Of a stretch of DNA of 64,000 bases, positions 16,693 to 24,185 are shown in pieces. Numbering within the stretch: position 1 is the stretch's first letter; every line of letters begins with the position of its first letter. The translations under genes and the position numbers were made by a program. This stretch comes from Desulfarculaceae bacterium. GTDB taxonomy: Bacteria; Desulfobacterota; Desulfarculia; Desulfarculales; Desulfarculaceae. The stretch lies in the NCBI GenBank assembly GCA_021737145.1, contig JAIPEN010000009.1, positions 62,001-126,000 of the forward strand. Reading direction: 5' to 3'. The notes below the pieces were generated by a model that searched no databases, was not told where the DNA came from, and worked only from the letters and a program-made list of their open reading frames with translations.

Positions 16693-17411
16693 GCCGGGCG
16701 GAGATGCTGACGGTGCGGGATCTGACCGTGAGCTACGGCGGCATCACCGCCCTGCGCGGGGTGGAGCTGGAGGTCAGGCGCGGCGAGATCGTGACCCTGG
16801 TGGGGGCCAACGGGGCGGGCAAGTCCACCCTGCTGGGAGCCATCAGCGGGCTGATAAAACCGGCGGCGGGCTCCATCACCTACAGGGGCCAGGAGGTGGC
16901 CGGCACCAAGGCCCACCGCCTCTCGCGGCGGGGCCTGATCCTGGTGCCCGAGGGCCGCCGCATCTTCGTAAACCTCAGCGTCAAGGAGAACCTCATCCTG
17001 GGGGGCTACTTCCGGCCCCACGACGCCGGGTTCAGCCAGGACCTGGAGCGGGTGCTGGACACCTTCCCCCGCCTGGCCGAGCGGGCGGACCAGCCGGCCG
17101 GCACCCTGAGCGGGGGCGAGCGCCAGATGCTGGCCCTGGGCCGGGGGCTCATGGGCAGCCCCAAGCTGATGATGCTCGACGAGCCCTCCCTGGGCCTGGC
17201 CCCGCTCATGGTGGCCGAGGTGTTCGGGGTGATCCGGCGCATCCACGAGCAGGGGGTCACCGTGCTGCTGGTGGAGCAGAACGCGGCCGCCGCCCTGAAG
17301 GTGGCTGACCGGGCCTACGTCTTGGAGACCGGCAAGGTGGTGCTCTCGGGCACCGGCAAGGAGCTGGCCGCCGACGGCCGGGTGCAGCGCGCCTATCTGG
17401 GCATGGACTAG
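16689..17411 (+). CDS. livF: Branched-chain amino acid ABC transporter ATP-binding protein LivF
   Basis: A 240-aa ATPase, last gene of the liv operon. Walker A GANGAGKST, signature LSGGERQMLALGRGLM, Walker B LMMLDEPSLGLAP and switch VEQNA are all intact. GTG at 16689 overlaps the livG stop (GTGA). The family C-terminus (VQRAYLGMD) is present. After it come about 265 bases without a gene, holding a large hairpin and a bidirectional terminator-like palindrome before the convergent thiolase gene. Confidence 0.95.
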   Translation: MSRAEMLTVRDLTVSYGGITALRGVELEVRRGEIVTLVGANGAGKSTLLGAISGLIKPAAGSITYRGQEVAGTKAHRLSRRGLILVPEGRRIFVNLSVKENLILGGYFRPHDAGFSQDLERVLDTFPRLAERADQPAGTLSGGERQMLALGRGLMGSPKLMMLDEPSLGLAPLMVAEVFGVIRRIHEQGVTVLLVEQNAAAALKVADRAYVLETGKVVLSGTGKELAADGRVQRAYLGMD

Positions 17412-17567
17412 GGCGAGCCTTGCCCGGGTTGGCGGGAACAATTTCAGAATAACGTAGGTTGGGTGGAGGGGCTTCTGCCCCGAATCCGATGACTCGTCTT
17501 CCCCTGTCGCGGCGGTAGCGCTCCTCGCATGCATGACAAGGGGTGTTCCATTATTTGTGCGGCCAAA

Positions 17568-17664
17568 GCAATTGCCGGGCGGGTCATCCCGTCCGGCAAT
17601 TGCTTGAGCGCAAAGTTTTTTGCGGGGGGCGCGGGGGGCGCTTTTTTACAAAAAAGCTCCCCCC
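17568..17664. terminator. Two-hairpin terminator region between convergent livF and thiolase genes
   Basis: First hairpin 17568-17603: GCAATTGCCGGGCGGG, loop TCAT, then a 15-of-16 match of its complement. Second 17633-17664: G6-CGC-T6, ACA, A6-GCT-C6, a near-perfect palindrome with internal T/A runs readable on both strands. Together they fit termination of both converging transcripts. The rest of this gap (17412-17567) shows nothing supportable. Confidence 0.55.
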
Positions 17665-17677
17665 GTTGCTTGATGAA

Positions 17678-18871
17678 TTAGGAAACCTTGACCACGATGG
17701 CCGCGGCGGTGTCGCCGGCGGCGCAGCCGGCGAACAGGCCGTAACCGCCCCCCTTGAGCACCAGCTCCTCGATCAGCTCCACGATGCAGCGGGCGCCGGT
17801 GGGGCCCTGGGGGTGGCCGAAGATCAGCGACGAGCCGTAGTTGTTGAAGATGTCGGGCGGGATGTTCATCAGCCGGCCCATGATGATGTCGTTGATGGTG
17901 AAGGGGTTGTGGGTCTTCACCGCGGCCAGGTCGCCCACGGTGATGCCCGCGTTTTTCAGGGCCATCTCGGCCGAGGGGGTCACCGCGGCGGCCATGCGCG
18001 CCTTGGCCGCCCGGGCGTGGCCGTAGGACATCACCTGGATGGTCACGCTCTTGTCCGCGCTGAGTTCCTTGGCCTTTTCCTCGGTGGTCACGATGAGCCC
18101 GGCGTTGCCGTCGGCCGGGTGGGTCTGGGCCCCGAAGGTCAGGGCGCCGTCGGGCAGGATGGGCTTGAGGCTGGCCAGGCCATCGGCGGTGGTGGGCATG
18201 ATGCCCTCGTCGGCGTCCACGGTGAGGGTCTTTTTCTTGGAGATCTTGATGTCCACCGGGATCATGTAGCCCTTTTGGAAGGCGCGGTCGTCGGCCAGGG
18301 ACATCTCGTACTGCTGGTAGCGCTTGAGGGCCAGCTCGTCGGACTCCTCCTTGGCCACCCCGCCGTTGTCCTGGCCCACCAGCTCGGCGGTGACGAACAT
18401 GGGCTTGCCGCCGTAGGGGTCGTTGTTGAAGTTGTCCATCATCCAGTTTTCGCTGATCACCTCGCCGCCCGGGCCCTTGGGGTTGGGCCAGACGCTGTGG
18501 GGGCCGTTGGAGCAGCGGTCGGTGGTGGCCACCAGGTTGCACTGGTAGGCTCCGCACTCCACGCCGGCGGCGGCGGTGTACAGGGAGGTGGCGCTGGTGG
18601 CGCAGGCCTGGCTGACGGTGGGGCCGGAGATCTTGTCGTTGCCCATCAGGGCGCAGAACCAGGGGTTGGCGTAGAACCAGGAGGGCATGCCGATGGTCAT
18701 GCCGAAGGTGCAGCCGTCCAGCTCGGCCGGGTCGATCTGCCTCAGCTCCAGGCATTTCTTGGCGGTGGAGGCGGCCAGCTTGATGGGGTGCTCGTTCTGA
18801 AAGGACATCTGCCAGCGGGAAAAGGGCGAAGACCAGTAGCCTTTGTGGGGGATATAGACGTTTTTGAACAT
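17678..18871 (-). CDS. Thiolase-family protein (acetyl-CoA acetyltransferase-like)
   Basis: A 397-aa thiolase-fold enzyme. The acyl-accepting Cys is in VSQACATSATSLYTA near residue 90; the C-terminal half has HNPFTINDI, where classic thiolases have NEAFA, then FGHPQGPTGAR (catalytic His) and FAGCAAGDTAAA with the second Cys. These altered loops place it among the less-studied thiolase-like proteins rather than biosynthetic AtoB; CoA-dependent cleavage of a branched or ring-derived 3-ketoacyl-CoA is plausible. It is last in a minus-strand unit after the HgdB-like protein, its activator and the CoA ligase. GGAG lies seven bases before ATG. Confidence 0.85.
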   Translation of the reverse strand: MFKNVYIPHKGYWSSPFSRWQMSFQNEHPIKLAASTAKKCLELRQIDPAELDGCTFGMTIGMPSWFYANPWFCALMGNDKISGPTVSQACATSATSLYTAAAGVECGAYQCNLVATTDRCSNGPHSVWPNPKGPGGEVISENWMMDNFNNDPYGGKPMFVTAELVGQDNGGVAKEESDELALKRYQQYEMSLADDRAFQKGYMIPVDIKISKKKTLTVDADEGIMPTTADGLASLKPILPDGALTFGAQTHPADGNAGLIVTTEEKAKELSADKSVTIQVMSYGHARAAKARMAAAVTPSAEMALKNAGITVGDLAAVKTHNPFTINDIIMGRLMNIPPDIFNNYGSSLIFGHPQGPTGARCIVELIEELVLKGGGYGLFAGCAAGDTAAAIVVKVS

Positions 18872-18935
18872 CGCTTGGCTCCGTTGCTAAAAAGGGTCGT
18901 TTGCGGCGCTTACCTAGGTCCCCGGCGCGCGGGGG

Positions 18936-20519
18936 TTATTTCTCTTTGTCCGACCAGTGGCCGTAGCGCTCCCGCAGCACCCGATGCAAAATCTTGCCGG
19001 TGCCGGTGCGGGGCATCTCCGCCTCGGGCACGAAGTGCACGCTCTTGGGGCGCTTGAAGCCGGCGATCTTGCCCTTGGTGAAGTTCTTGATCTCCACGGC
19101 CAGCTCCTCGCTGGGCTCGTACTCCTGGTGCAGGATGATCACCGCGGTGACGCTCTCGCCCCATTTTTCGTCGGGCACCCCGATCACGGCCACGTCCTTG
19201 ACCGCCGAGTGGCCGCCCAAGACGTCCTCCACCTCGGAGGGGTAGACGTTCTCGCCGCCGGTGATGATCATGTTTTTCTTGCGGTCCACCAGGTAGTAGT
19301 AGCCCTGGTCGTCCTTGTAGGCCATGTCCCCGGCGCTGAAGAAGTCGCCCACGAACGCCTCGGCGGTCTGCTCGGGCAGCTTCCAATATTCGGTGAACAG
19401 GGCCGGGCCCCGGCTGTAGAGCTCGCCCACCTCGCCCACGGGCACCTCGTTCTTGTCCTCGTCCAACAGCTTGATGATGTCGGTGCCCGGTATCTCGCGG
19501 CCGATGGAGCCCAGCTTGTCGAACTGCTCCGAGGGCAGGAGCAGGGTCACCAGGCCGGCCTCGGTGGAGCCGTAGGCCTCGTAGAGCTCGCTGTTTTTGA
19601 AGTAGTCCATGATGGCCAGCTTCAGATCGCGGCGGGCGGGCGCGCTGGAGATCAGCAGCTTCTTCACGCAGTCCACGTTGTAGCTGGCTTTCACCTCCTC
19701 GGGCAGGGCCAGCATCATGATGTAGTGGGTGGGCACCAGGGAGGTGAAGGTCACCTTGAAATCGGCCAGGGTCTTGATCATGTGCTCGGCGTCGAAGCTC
19801 ACCGAGTTGTAGACCAGGGCGGTGGCCCCCAGGCAGGTGAACACAAAGCTGTAGTACACGCTGTTGATGTGGCACATGGGCATGACCAGCAGGCCGCGGT
19901 CTTCGGTGTCGTAGCCCATGGCCGCTATGTTGGTCCAGTACTTGCCGGAGAAGGACTCGTGGGTGCGCACCACGCCCTTGGGGCGGCCGGTGGTGCCGGA
20001 GGTGTACATGATGATCCACACGTCCTCGTCGATCACCTTGGTGGCGGGCTCCTCGGGGCTGGCCTCGGCCATGATCTGTTCCAGGCCCACGAACCCCTCC
20101 GGGGTGTCGCCCTCGCCGAAGGAGATGTAGTTGCCCGCCGGGATGCTCTCGAAGTCGGGCTTGGCCTCGGCCACGTCGGCGGCGAAAGGCTTCTCCACGA
20201 TGATGGCGCCGACCTCGGCGTTGTTGAGGATGTAGGTGTATTCCACCGGGGTCAGGCGGAACATGATGGGCACCGCGATGAAGCCGCCCTTGGCGCAGGC
20301 GCCGTAGAGCTCCAGCCACTCCAGGCAGTTGTAGGCGATCATGGCCACCCGGTCGCCCTTTTTCAGGCCCATGTCGGCCAGGGCGTTGGCCAGGCGGTTG
20401 CAGCGCTCGTTCCATTCTTTGAAGGTCAGCGAACGGAAAAGGTCGGCCGCCCCCTCCTTGTCCGGAAACTTGACGGCGTTGATCCTAAGGATGTCGGCCA
20501 CGGTCAGCCAGCGGTTCAT
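18936..20519 (-). CDS. AMP-forming acyl-CoA synthetase (ANL superfamily)
   Basis: A 527-aa ligase that activates a carboxylic acid to its CoA ester through an acyl-adenylate. Core motifs: MYTSGTTGRPKGVV (P-loop), EAYGSTEAG (A5), DRKKNMIITGGENVYP (hinge) and PRTGTGKILHRVLR (catalytic Lys). The length suits medium-chain, aromatic or fatty acids. The substrate is not deducible. Start is ATG at 20519; GTG at 20525 is equally possible. Its neighbours (HgdB-type enzyme and thiolase on the same strand, Liv importer next door) suggest it feeds an imported acid into this CoA pathway. Confidence 0.92.
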   Translation of the reverse strand: MNRWLTVADILRINAVKFPDKEGAADLFRSLTFKEWNERCNRLANALADMGLKKGDRVAMIAYNCLEWLELYGACAKGGFIAVPIMFRLTPVEYTYILNNAEVGAIIVEKPFAADVAEAKPDFESIPAGNYISFGEGDTPEGFVGLEQIMAEASPEEPATKVIDEDVWIIMYTSGTTGRPKGVVRTHESFSGKYWTNIAAMGYDTEDRGLLVMPMCHINSVYYSFVFTCLGATALVYNSVSFDAEHMIKTLADFKVTFTSLVPTHYIMMLALPEEVKASYNVDCVKKLLISSAPARRDLKLAIMDYFKNSELYEAYGSTEAGLVTLLLPSEQFDKLGSIGREIPGTDIIKLLDEDKNEVPVGEVGELYSRGPALFTEYWKLPEQTAEAFVGDFFSAGDMAYKDDQGYYYLVDRKKNMIITGGENVYPSEVEDVLGGHSAVKDVAVIGVPDEKWGESVTAVIILHQEYEPSEELAVEIKNFTKGKIAGFKRPKSVHFVPEAEMPRTGTGKILHRVLRERYGHWSDKEK

Positions 20520-20588
20520 GCTCACCTCTCTCCCTCGTGGTTGTTCATGGCTCGTCCGGGCCCCTCTCGCCCGGGGTCGGCCAGCTCC

Positions 20589-21362
20589 TTATCCCTCCCC
20601 GTCCCGGCCGGCCAGGATTGCCGCGCCCCAGGCCCCCATCAGTTGGGGATGGGGCGGCAGAAGCACCTCGCCGTCCAGTTCCGCGCCCAGCATCTGAGCC
20701 AGGTAGGGGTTGTGCGCCGCCACTCCGCCGGTCATGACCACCGCGCCGTTCAGGGTGTCCATCTCCATCACCCTTTTGACCACCGAGCGGAACAGCCCCT
20801 TTACCAGGGCCTCCACCTGGACTCCCTCCCGGATCTTGGCCAGGACCTCGGTGGCGGTGAACACGGTGCAATAGGCCCCCAGGGTGGCTTCGCTGGTGGC
20901 CTTGGCGGCCAGGTCGTTGAAGCTCTCCAGGGGCAAATCCAGGCGCAGGGCCATCTCCTCAAGGAAGGCCCCGGTGCCGGCGGCGCACTTGCGATTCATC
21001 TTGAACGAGGTCCTCAGACCCCGCTGGTTGATCTTGATGACCTTGTTGTCCTGTCCCCCGATGTCCACCACGGTGATGGCCCGGGGGAAGTGGTGATAGG
21101 CTCCGGCCGCGTGGCAGGCGATCTCGGTGCGGGTGGCGGCGGCCATGGCCGCGTTGGAGCGGCCGTAACCGCAGGCAAAGACCTTGCCCAGGTCCCCGGC
21201 CTTCAGCCCCGCCTGGGTCAGGGCCTCGCCCAGCCCGGCGGCGGCGCTGGCCGCGAAATCCACCCCCGAGCGCCGGATGGAAAAGCCCAGCAACCGGCCC
21301 TTTTCGTCCACCAGCACCGCCTTGGTGGCGCTGGCCCCTATGTCCAGTCCGCCAAAGACCAT
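20589..21362 (-). CDS. BadF/BadG/BcrA/BcrD-type ATPase activator
   Basis: A 257-aa ASKHA-fold ATPase that passes low-potential electrons from ferredoxin to its partner dehydratase or reductase while hydrolysing ATP. Phosphate loop GGLDIGASATKAV at the N-terminus, DIGGQDNKVI near residue 100, and the cysteines in NRKCAAGTGAF (C126) and LGAYCTVF (C165) that would hold the [4Fe-4S] cluster bridging the homodimer; these positions match those of the HgdC activator. ATG at 21362 shares its A with the stop of the HgdB-like gene, so the two are translationally coupled and almost certainly functional partners. Confidence 0.93.
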   Translation of the reverse strand: MVFGGLDIGASATKAVLVDEKGRLLGFSIRRSGVDFAASAAAGLGEALTQAGLKAGDLGKVFACGYGRSNAAMAAATRTEIACHAAGAYHHFPRAITVVDIGGQDNKVIKINQRGLRTSFKMNRKCAAGTGAFLEEMALRLDLPLESFNDLAAKATSEATLGAYCTVFTATEVLAKIREGVQVEALVKGLFRSVVKRVMEMDTLNGAVVMTGGVAAHNPYLAQMLGAELDGEVLLPPHPQLMGAWGAAILAGRDGEG

Positions 21363-22600
21363 CAGGCGGCCGCCGCCTCCGCGATCTGCTCCATGAACGC
21401 CTCGAGGTTGGTCTTGGCCTGTTCGTCGGAGAAGCAGCGCAGGTCGTTGAGGTCGCCGTTGATCACCAGGGTGGGCACGCCGTGCACCTCGGCGAAGCGC
21501 TGGGGCATGGCGTAGCGGTTGTTGGAGTTGTTGGGGCAGGTCTTGGCATCGTGGAACACGATGCCCTGGCAGCCGTAAAGCTCCACATGGTCCTGGATGT
21601 AGCGCTCCTTGAAGGCCTCGTCGCGCACGATGAACAGCTCCAGATAGGCCCGGGCCATGGAGCGGAAGGGGTCGTCCGCGTCGAAGGCGTCGAAGATCCA
21701 GGAGTTGCAATAGGTGCTGGCCACGATGGCGGTGTCCAGCTCCATCATCAGGTCGCCCAGCATGCGCAGGCGGCCCCACACCGGCATGCCGTCCCAGTAG
21801 AGCCGGAAGCGCTCGCCGGGCACCGCGGCCATCCCGGCCGCGTCGCGCTCTTGCAGCTCGGCCAGCAGGGTCTCGTAATAGGCCACCGCCTCGGGCTTGC
21901 CGCGCAGGACCACCGCCGGGGCCATGTGGATGGTGTGGTCGAAAAAACTCAGCTGGGCCGGGGTCTTGTCCCCGTATTCCAGCACCTTGCGCCACATGAC
22001 CGTGCACTGCTTGGACAGGTCCACCGTCTCGCGCAGGCGGTCGATGTCAAACTTGTTGCCCGATATCTCTTCCAGGGCGGGCACCAAGCCCTCTATCTGG
22101 GCGGCGATGTCCTCCACCATGGACTCGTGCACATCGCCCACCCCGCGCTGGGTGCGCACCCCGATCACCGGCGCGCCGTAGTGGCGTCCGTACCACTCGA
22201 ACCAGTCCTGCACGTCGCGGCACTGGTTGGTGTTGAACACCAGCACGTCGGGCTTGGGCACGCTCTCAATGCCGTAGGCCTTGGTCAGGGGGGTCACGCC
22301 CTTCAAGAAGGCGCCCACGTCGGCGGTGAGATAGGAGCAGATGTCCGGGCTGTAGCCCACCGCGTTGGCCACGGGAATGGTGTCGGTGGCCATGCGGGTG
22401 GCTCCCAGCAGGGCGCCGTGATTCTCGGGGTAGTACACGTCGAAGCCCATGGCGTGCAGCAGCTCGGCCGGACCCACGCTGGTGCACCAGGCCACCTTGG
22501 GGCTGCCCTCGCGGGCGGCCCGGTCCAGGCCCAGGAAGTGGTCGGCCATGAGCTTTTTCATCATTTTGGTGGCCGCGATGGGCGGAGGCCCTTGGGTCAT
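21362..22600 (-). CDS. 2-hydroxyacyl-CoA dehydratase / benzoyl-CoA reductase family protein (single HgdB-like subunit)
   Basis: A 412-aa protein of the HgdB/BcrB/BcrC/YjiM superfamily. The family opening KVAWCTSVGPAELLHAMG (C39) is clear; further cysteines at about 88, 127, 199, 298, 344, 355 and 389 are candidates for Fe-S ligation. Known members bind a [4Fe-4S] or a double-cubane [8Fe-9S] cluster and do radical dehydration or difficult reductions. Normally two unlike subunits are needed, but only one gene is present with its ATPase, the arrangement of YjiM/YjiL and double-cubane proteins. GGAGG six bases before ATG. The CoA ligase and thiolase in the same unit argue for a CoA-ester substrate, but this is inference. 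Confidence 0.9.
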   Translation of the reverse strand: MTQGPPPIAATKMMKKLMADHFLGLDRAAREGSPKVAWCTSVGPAELLHAMGFDVYYPENHGALLGATRMATDTIPVANAVGYSPDICSYLTADVGAFLKGVTPLTKAYGIESVPKPDVLVFNTNQCRDVQDWFEWYGRHYGAPVIGVRTQRGVGDVHESMVEDIAAQIEGLVPALEEISGNKFDIDRLRETVDLSKQCTVMWRKVLEYGDKTPAQLSFFDHTIHMAPAVVLRGKPEAVAYYETLLAELQERDAAGMAAVPGERFRLYWDGMPVWGRLRMLGDLMMELDTAIVASTYCNSWIFDAFDADDPFRSMARAYLELFIVRDEAFKERYIQDHVELYGCQGIVFHDAKTCPNNSNNRYAMPQRFAEVHGVPTLVINGDLNDLRCFSDEQAKTNLEAFMEQIAEAAAA

Positions 22601-22691
22601 TAATATCCTCCGGGGACTAGGCTGCCCGGGGCCCCTCTGCGTTACAAAATGGTCGCCAGGGGCCGAAAATAGTGGACAAAATGATTACATG

Positions 22692-22710
22692 TTAGCTACA
22701 ATCTAGCTAA
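22692..22710. promoter_or_regulatory. Perfect dyad, candidate operator
   Basis: TTAGCTA, CAATC, TAGCTAA: seven-base perfect inverted arms with a five-base spacer, in an AT-rich patch of an otherwise GC-rich 255-base divergent intergenic region. The size and symmetry fit a TetR/FadR-type dimer site controlling one or both of the divergent units. No regulator gene is adjacent. Confidence 0.5.
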
Positions 22711-22855
22711 TTCGCATCATAGGCAGGCCAAATAAGCTTGTCAAGCGATAATATGGGGCGCTAAATCCGGAGCTTAGGGCTCGCGGCCCGCGTGGGGCCG
22801 GGGGTGGGGAGAGGGCCGGTGCGCCCCTGAATTCAACCATATTCCAGAGGCTACT

Positions 22856-23926
22856 TTGAACCCAGCCGAGATTGACACGCCGGTGTTGATAATAGGAGGC
22901 GGGGTGGCCGGGCTCAGCGCGGCGGTGGAGCTGTCCCGCCGGGGGCTGGCCAGCACCGTTGTGGAGCGCGAGGCGGCTCCCGGAGGCCGGGCGGGCGAGT
23001 TCTGCTGCAAGGCGGTCGCCGCCTGCGCCCGTTGCGGGGCCTGCCGCTTGGGCGACCTGCTGGCCGAGGCCGCCGCCCGCCCCGAGATCACCCTGCACAC
23101 CGCCGCCCTGGTGACCAGCGCCGAACAAAAAGACGGCCTCTGGACCGTGGAGCTGTCCCCTCAGCCGGCGGGCGATGACGCCCCCGGCCCGGGCGCGCCG
23201 CTGGGCGAGCGGTGTTCCCTAACCACCGGGGCGGTGATTCTGGCGGTGGGCGGCCAAGTGTTCGACCCGGCCGGCAAGAGCCGCTTTGCCCACGGCCGGG
23301 TGGAAGGGGTGCACAGCGCCCTGGAGCTGGAGGCCATGCTGGCCATGGGGGCCATCGGGCCCGGGGCCATGGCCCCGGCCAAGGTGGCCTTTATCCAGTG
23401 CGTGGGCAGCCGCGACGCCGCCGGAGGACGCCCCTGGTGCTCCCGGGTGTGCTGCGGCTATGCCCTGCGCATGGCCCGGGTGATCCGCCACCGCCTGCCC
23501 GAGACCGAGGTGACCTTTTTCCACATGGACGTGCAGGACTACGGCCGGGCCTGGGAAGAGGAGCTTCCCAGCCTCAAAGAGGACATACGCTTTGTGCGGG
23601 CCATGCCCGGCGAGGTGACCGCCGGGGAGCAAGGCCCCCGGGTGGTCTTTGCCGGGCCCGAGGGCGCGCCCGTCAGCGAGGGCTTTGACCTGGTGATCCT
23701 CTCGGTGGGCATCGGACCGCCCAACGGGGCCGGCTCCCTGCACGAGCTGTTCGGCGCGGCCCCGGACCAGGACGGCTTTTTGGCCGAGGAGGGCCCGGAC
23801 GGCCTGTTCGTGGCCGGCGCGGCGGCCGGCCCCCGCTCTTTGAACGAGTCCATCACCCACGCCGGGCTGGCCGCTTCCCGCGCCGCCGCCCGGGTGGGGG
23901 CCCTGTTGGAGGCGGCCCGTGGCTAG
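22856..23926 (+). CDS. QmoA/HdrA-like FAD flavoprotein
   Basis: A 356-aa flavoprotein related to HdrA and the QmoA subunit of the Qmo complex. FAD-binding GGGVAG at residues 14-19, a cysteine-rich stretch FCCKAVAACARCGAC (C50-C63), and the HdrA hallmark QCVGSRD (181-187) with CSRVCC (195-200). It ends with an ESITHAG flavin-contact motif. No ferredoxin motifs are present; those are on the next gene, as in QmoA/QmoB. Start is TTG at 22856, with AGAGG five bases upstream. The stop codon lies in the left terminal repeat of the dispersed element that separates it from the QmoB-like gene. Confidence 0.87.
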   Translation: MNPAEIDTPVLIIGGGVAGLSAAVELSRRGLASTVVEREAAPGGRAGEFCCKAVAACARCGACRLGDLLAEAAARPEITLHTAALVTSAEQKDGLWTVELSPQPAGDDAPGPGAPLGERCSLTTGAVILAVGGQVFDPAGKSRFAHGRVEGVHSALELEAMLAMGAIGPGAMAPAKVAFIQCVGSRDAAGGRPWCSRVCCGYALRMARVIRHRLPETEVTFFHMDVQDYGRAWEEELPSLKEDIRFVRAMPGEVTAGEQGPRVVFAGPEGAPVSEGFDLVILSVGIGPPNGAGSLHELFGAAPDQDGFLAEEGPDGLFVAGAAAGPRSLNESITHAGLAASRAAARVGALLEAARG

Positions 23927-24185
23927 CCGGCATGCTTCACGAGGGCCGGGCGGCATAAAACTATGTAGGAGTATTTCTAGGACTCTTATGAAAAAGGTGG
24001 CGACATTATCAGATTATGGTTTGCACCCAGGCCCGGCACAGCCAGCCGCCGGCAGACAAGGCGTCTGGCAAGCGAGGGCCGCTGGCGTAGCCAAAGCTAC
24101 GTCGAGGCCCGAGTGTAGCCAGCAACACAGGGTGTCGGCGGCTGGCGCAGCCGGACGCACGGCCTTCGTGAAGCATGCCGGCTAG
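23923..24185 (+). repeat. Dispersed element copy A with terminal inverted repeats (263 bp)
   Basis: Ends are 25-base inverted repeats (23923-23947 and 24161-24185) with one mismatch; both outer ends read CTAG. The interior aligns full-length with copy B on the opposite strand. Inner arms CAGCCGCCG/CGGCGGCTG enclose a GTAGC-CAAA-GCTAC hairpin. The left repeat contains the stop codon of the QmoA-like gene and the right repeat contains the ATG of the QmoB-like gene. No coding capacity is seen. The look is that of a non-autonomous MITE or a large REP-like palindromic element. Confidence 0.8.

Noticed and set aside
20589-22007. Longer version of the activator ATPase
   Set aside because: The extra N-terminal part is a shifted reading of the HgdB-like gene; ATG at 21362 gives the standard phosphate-loop start and couples to the upstream stop.
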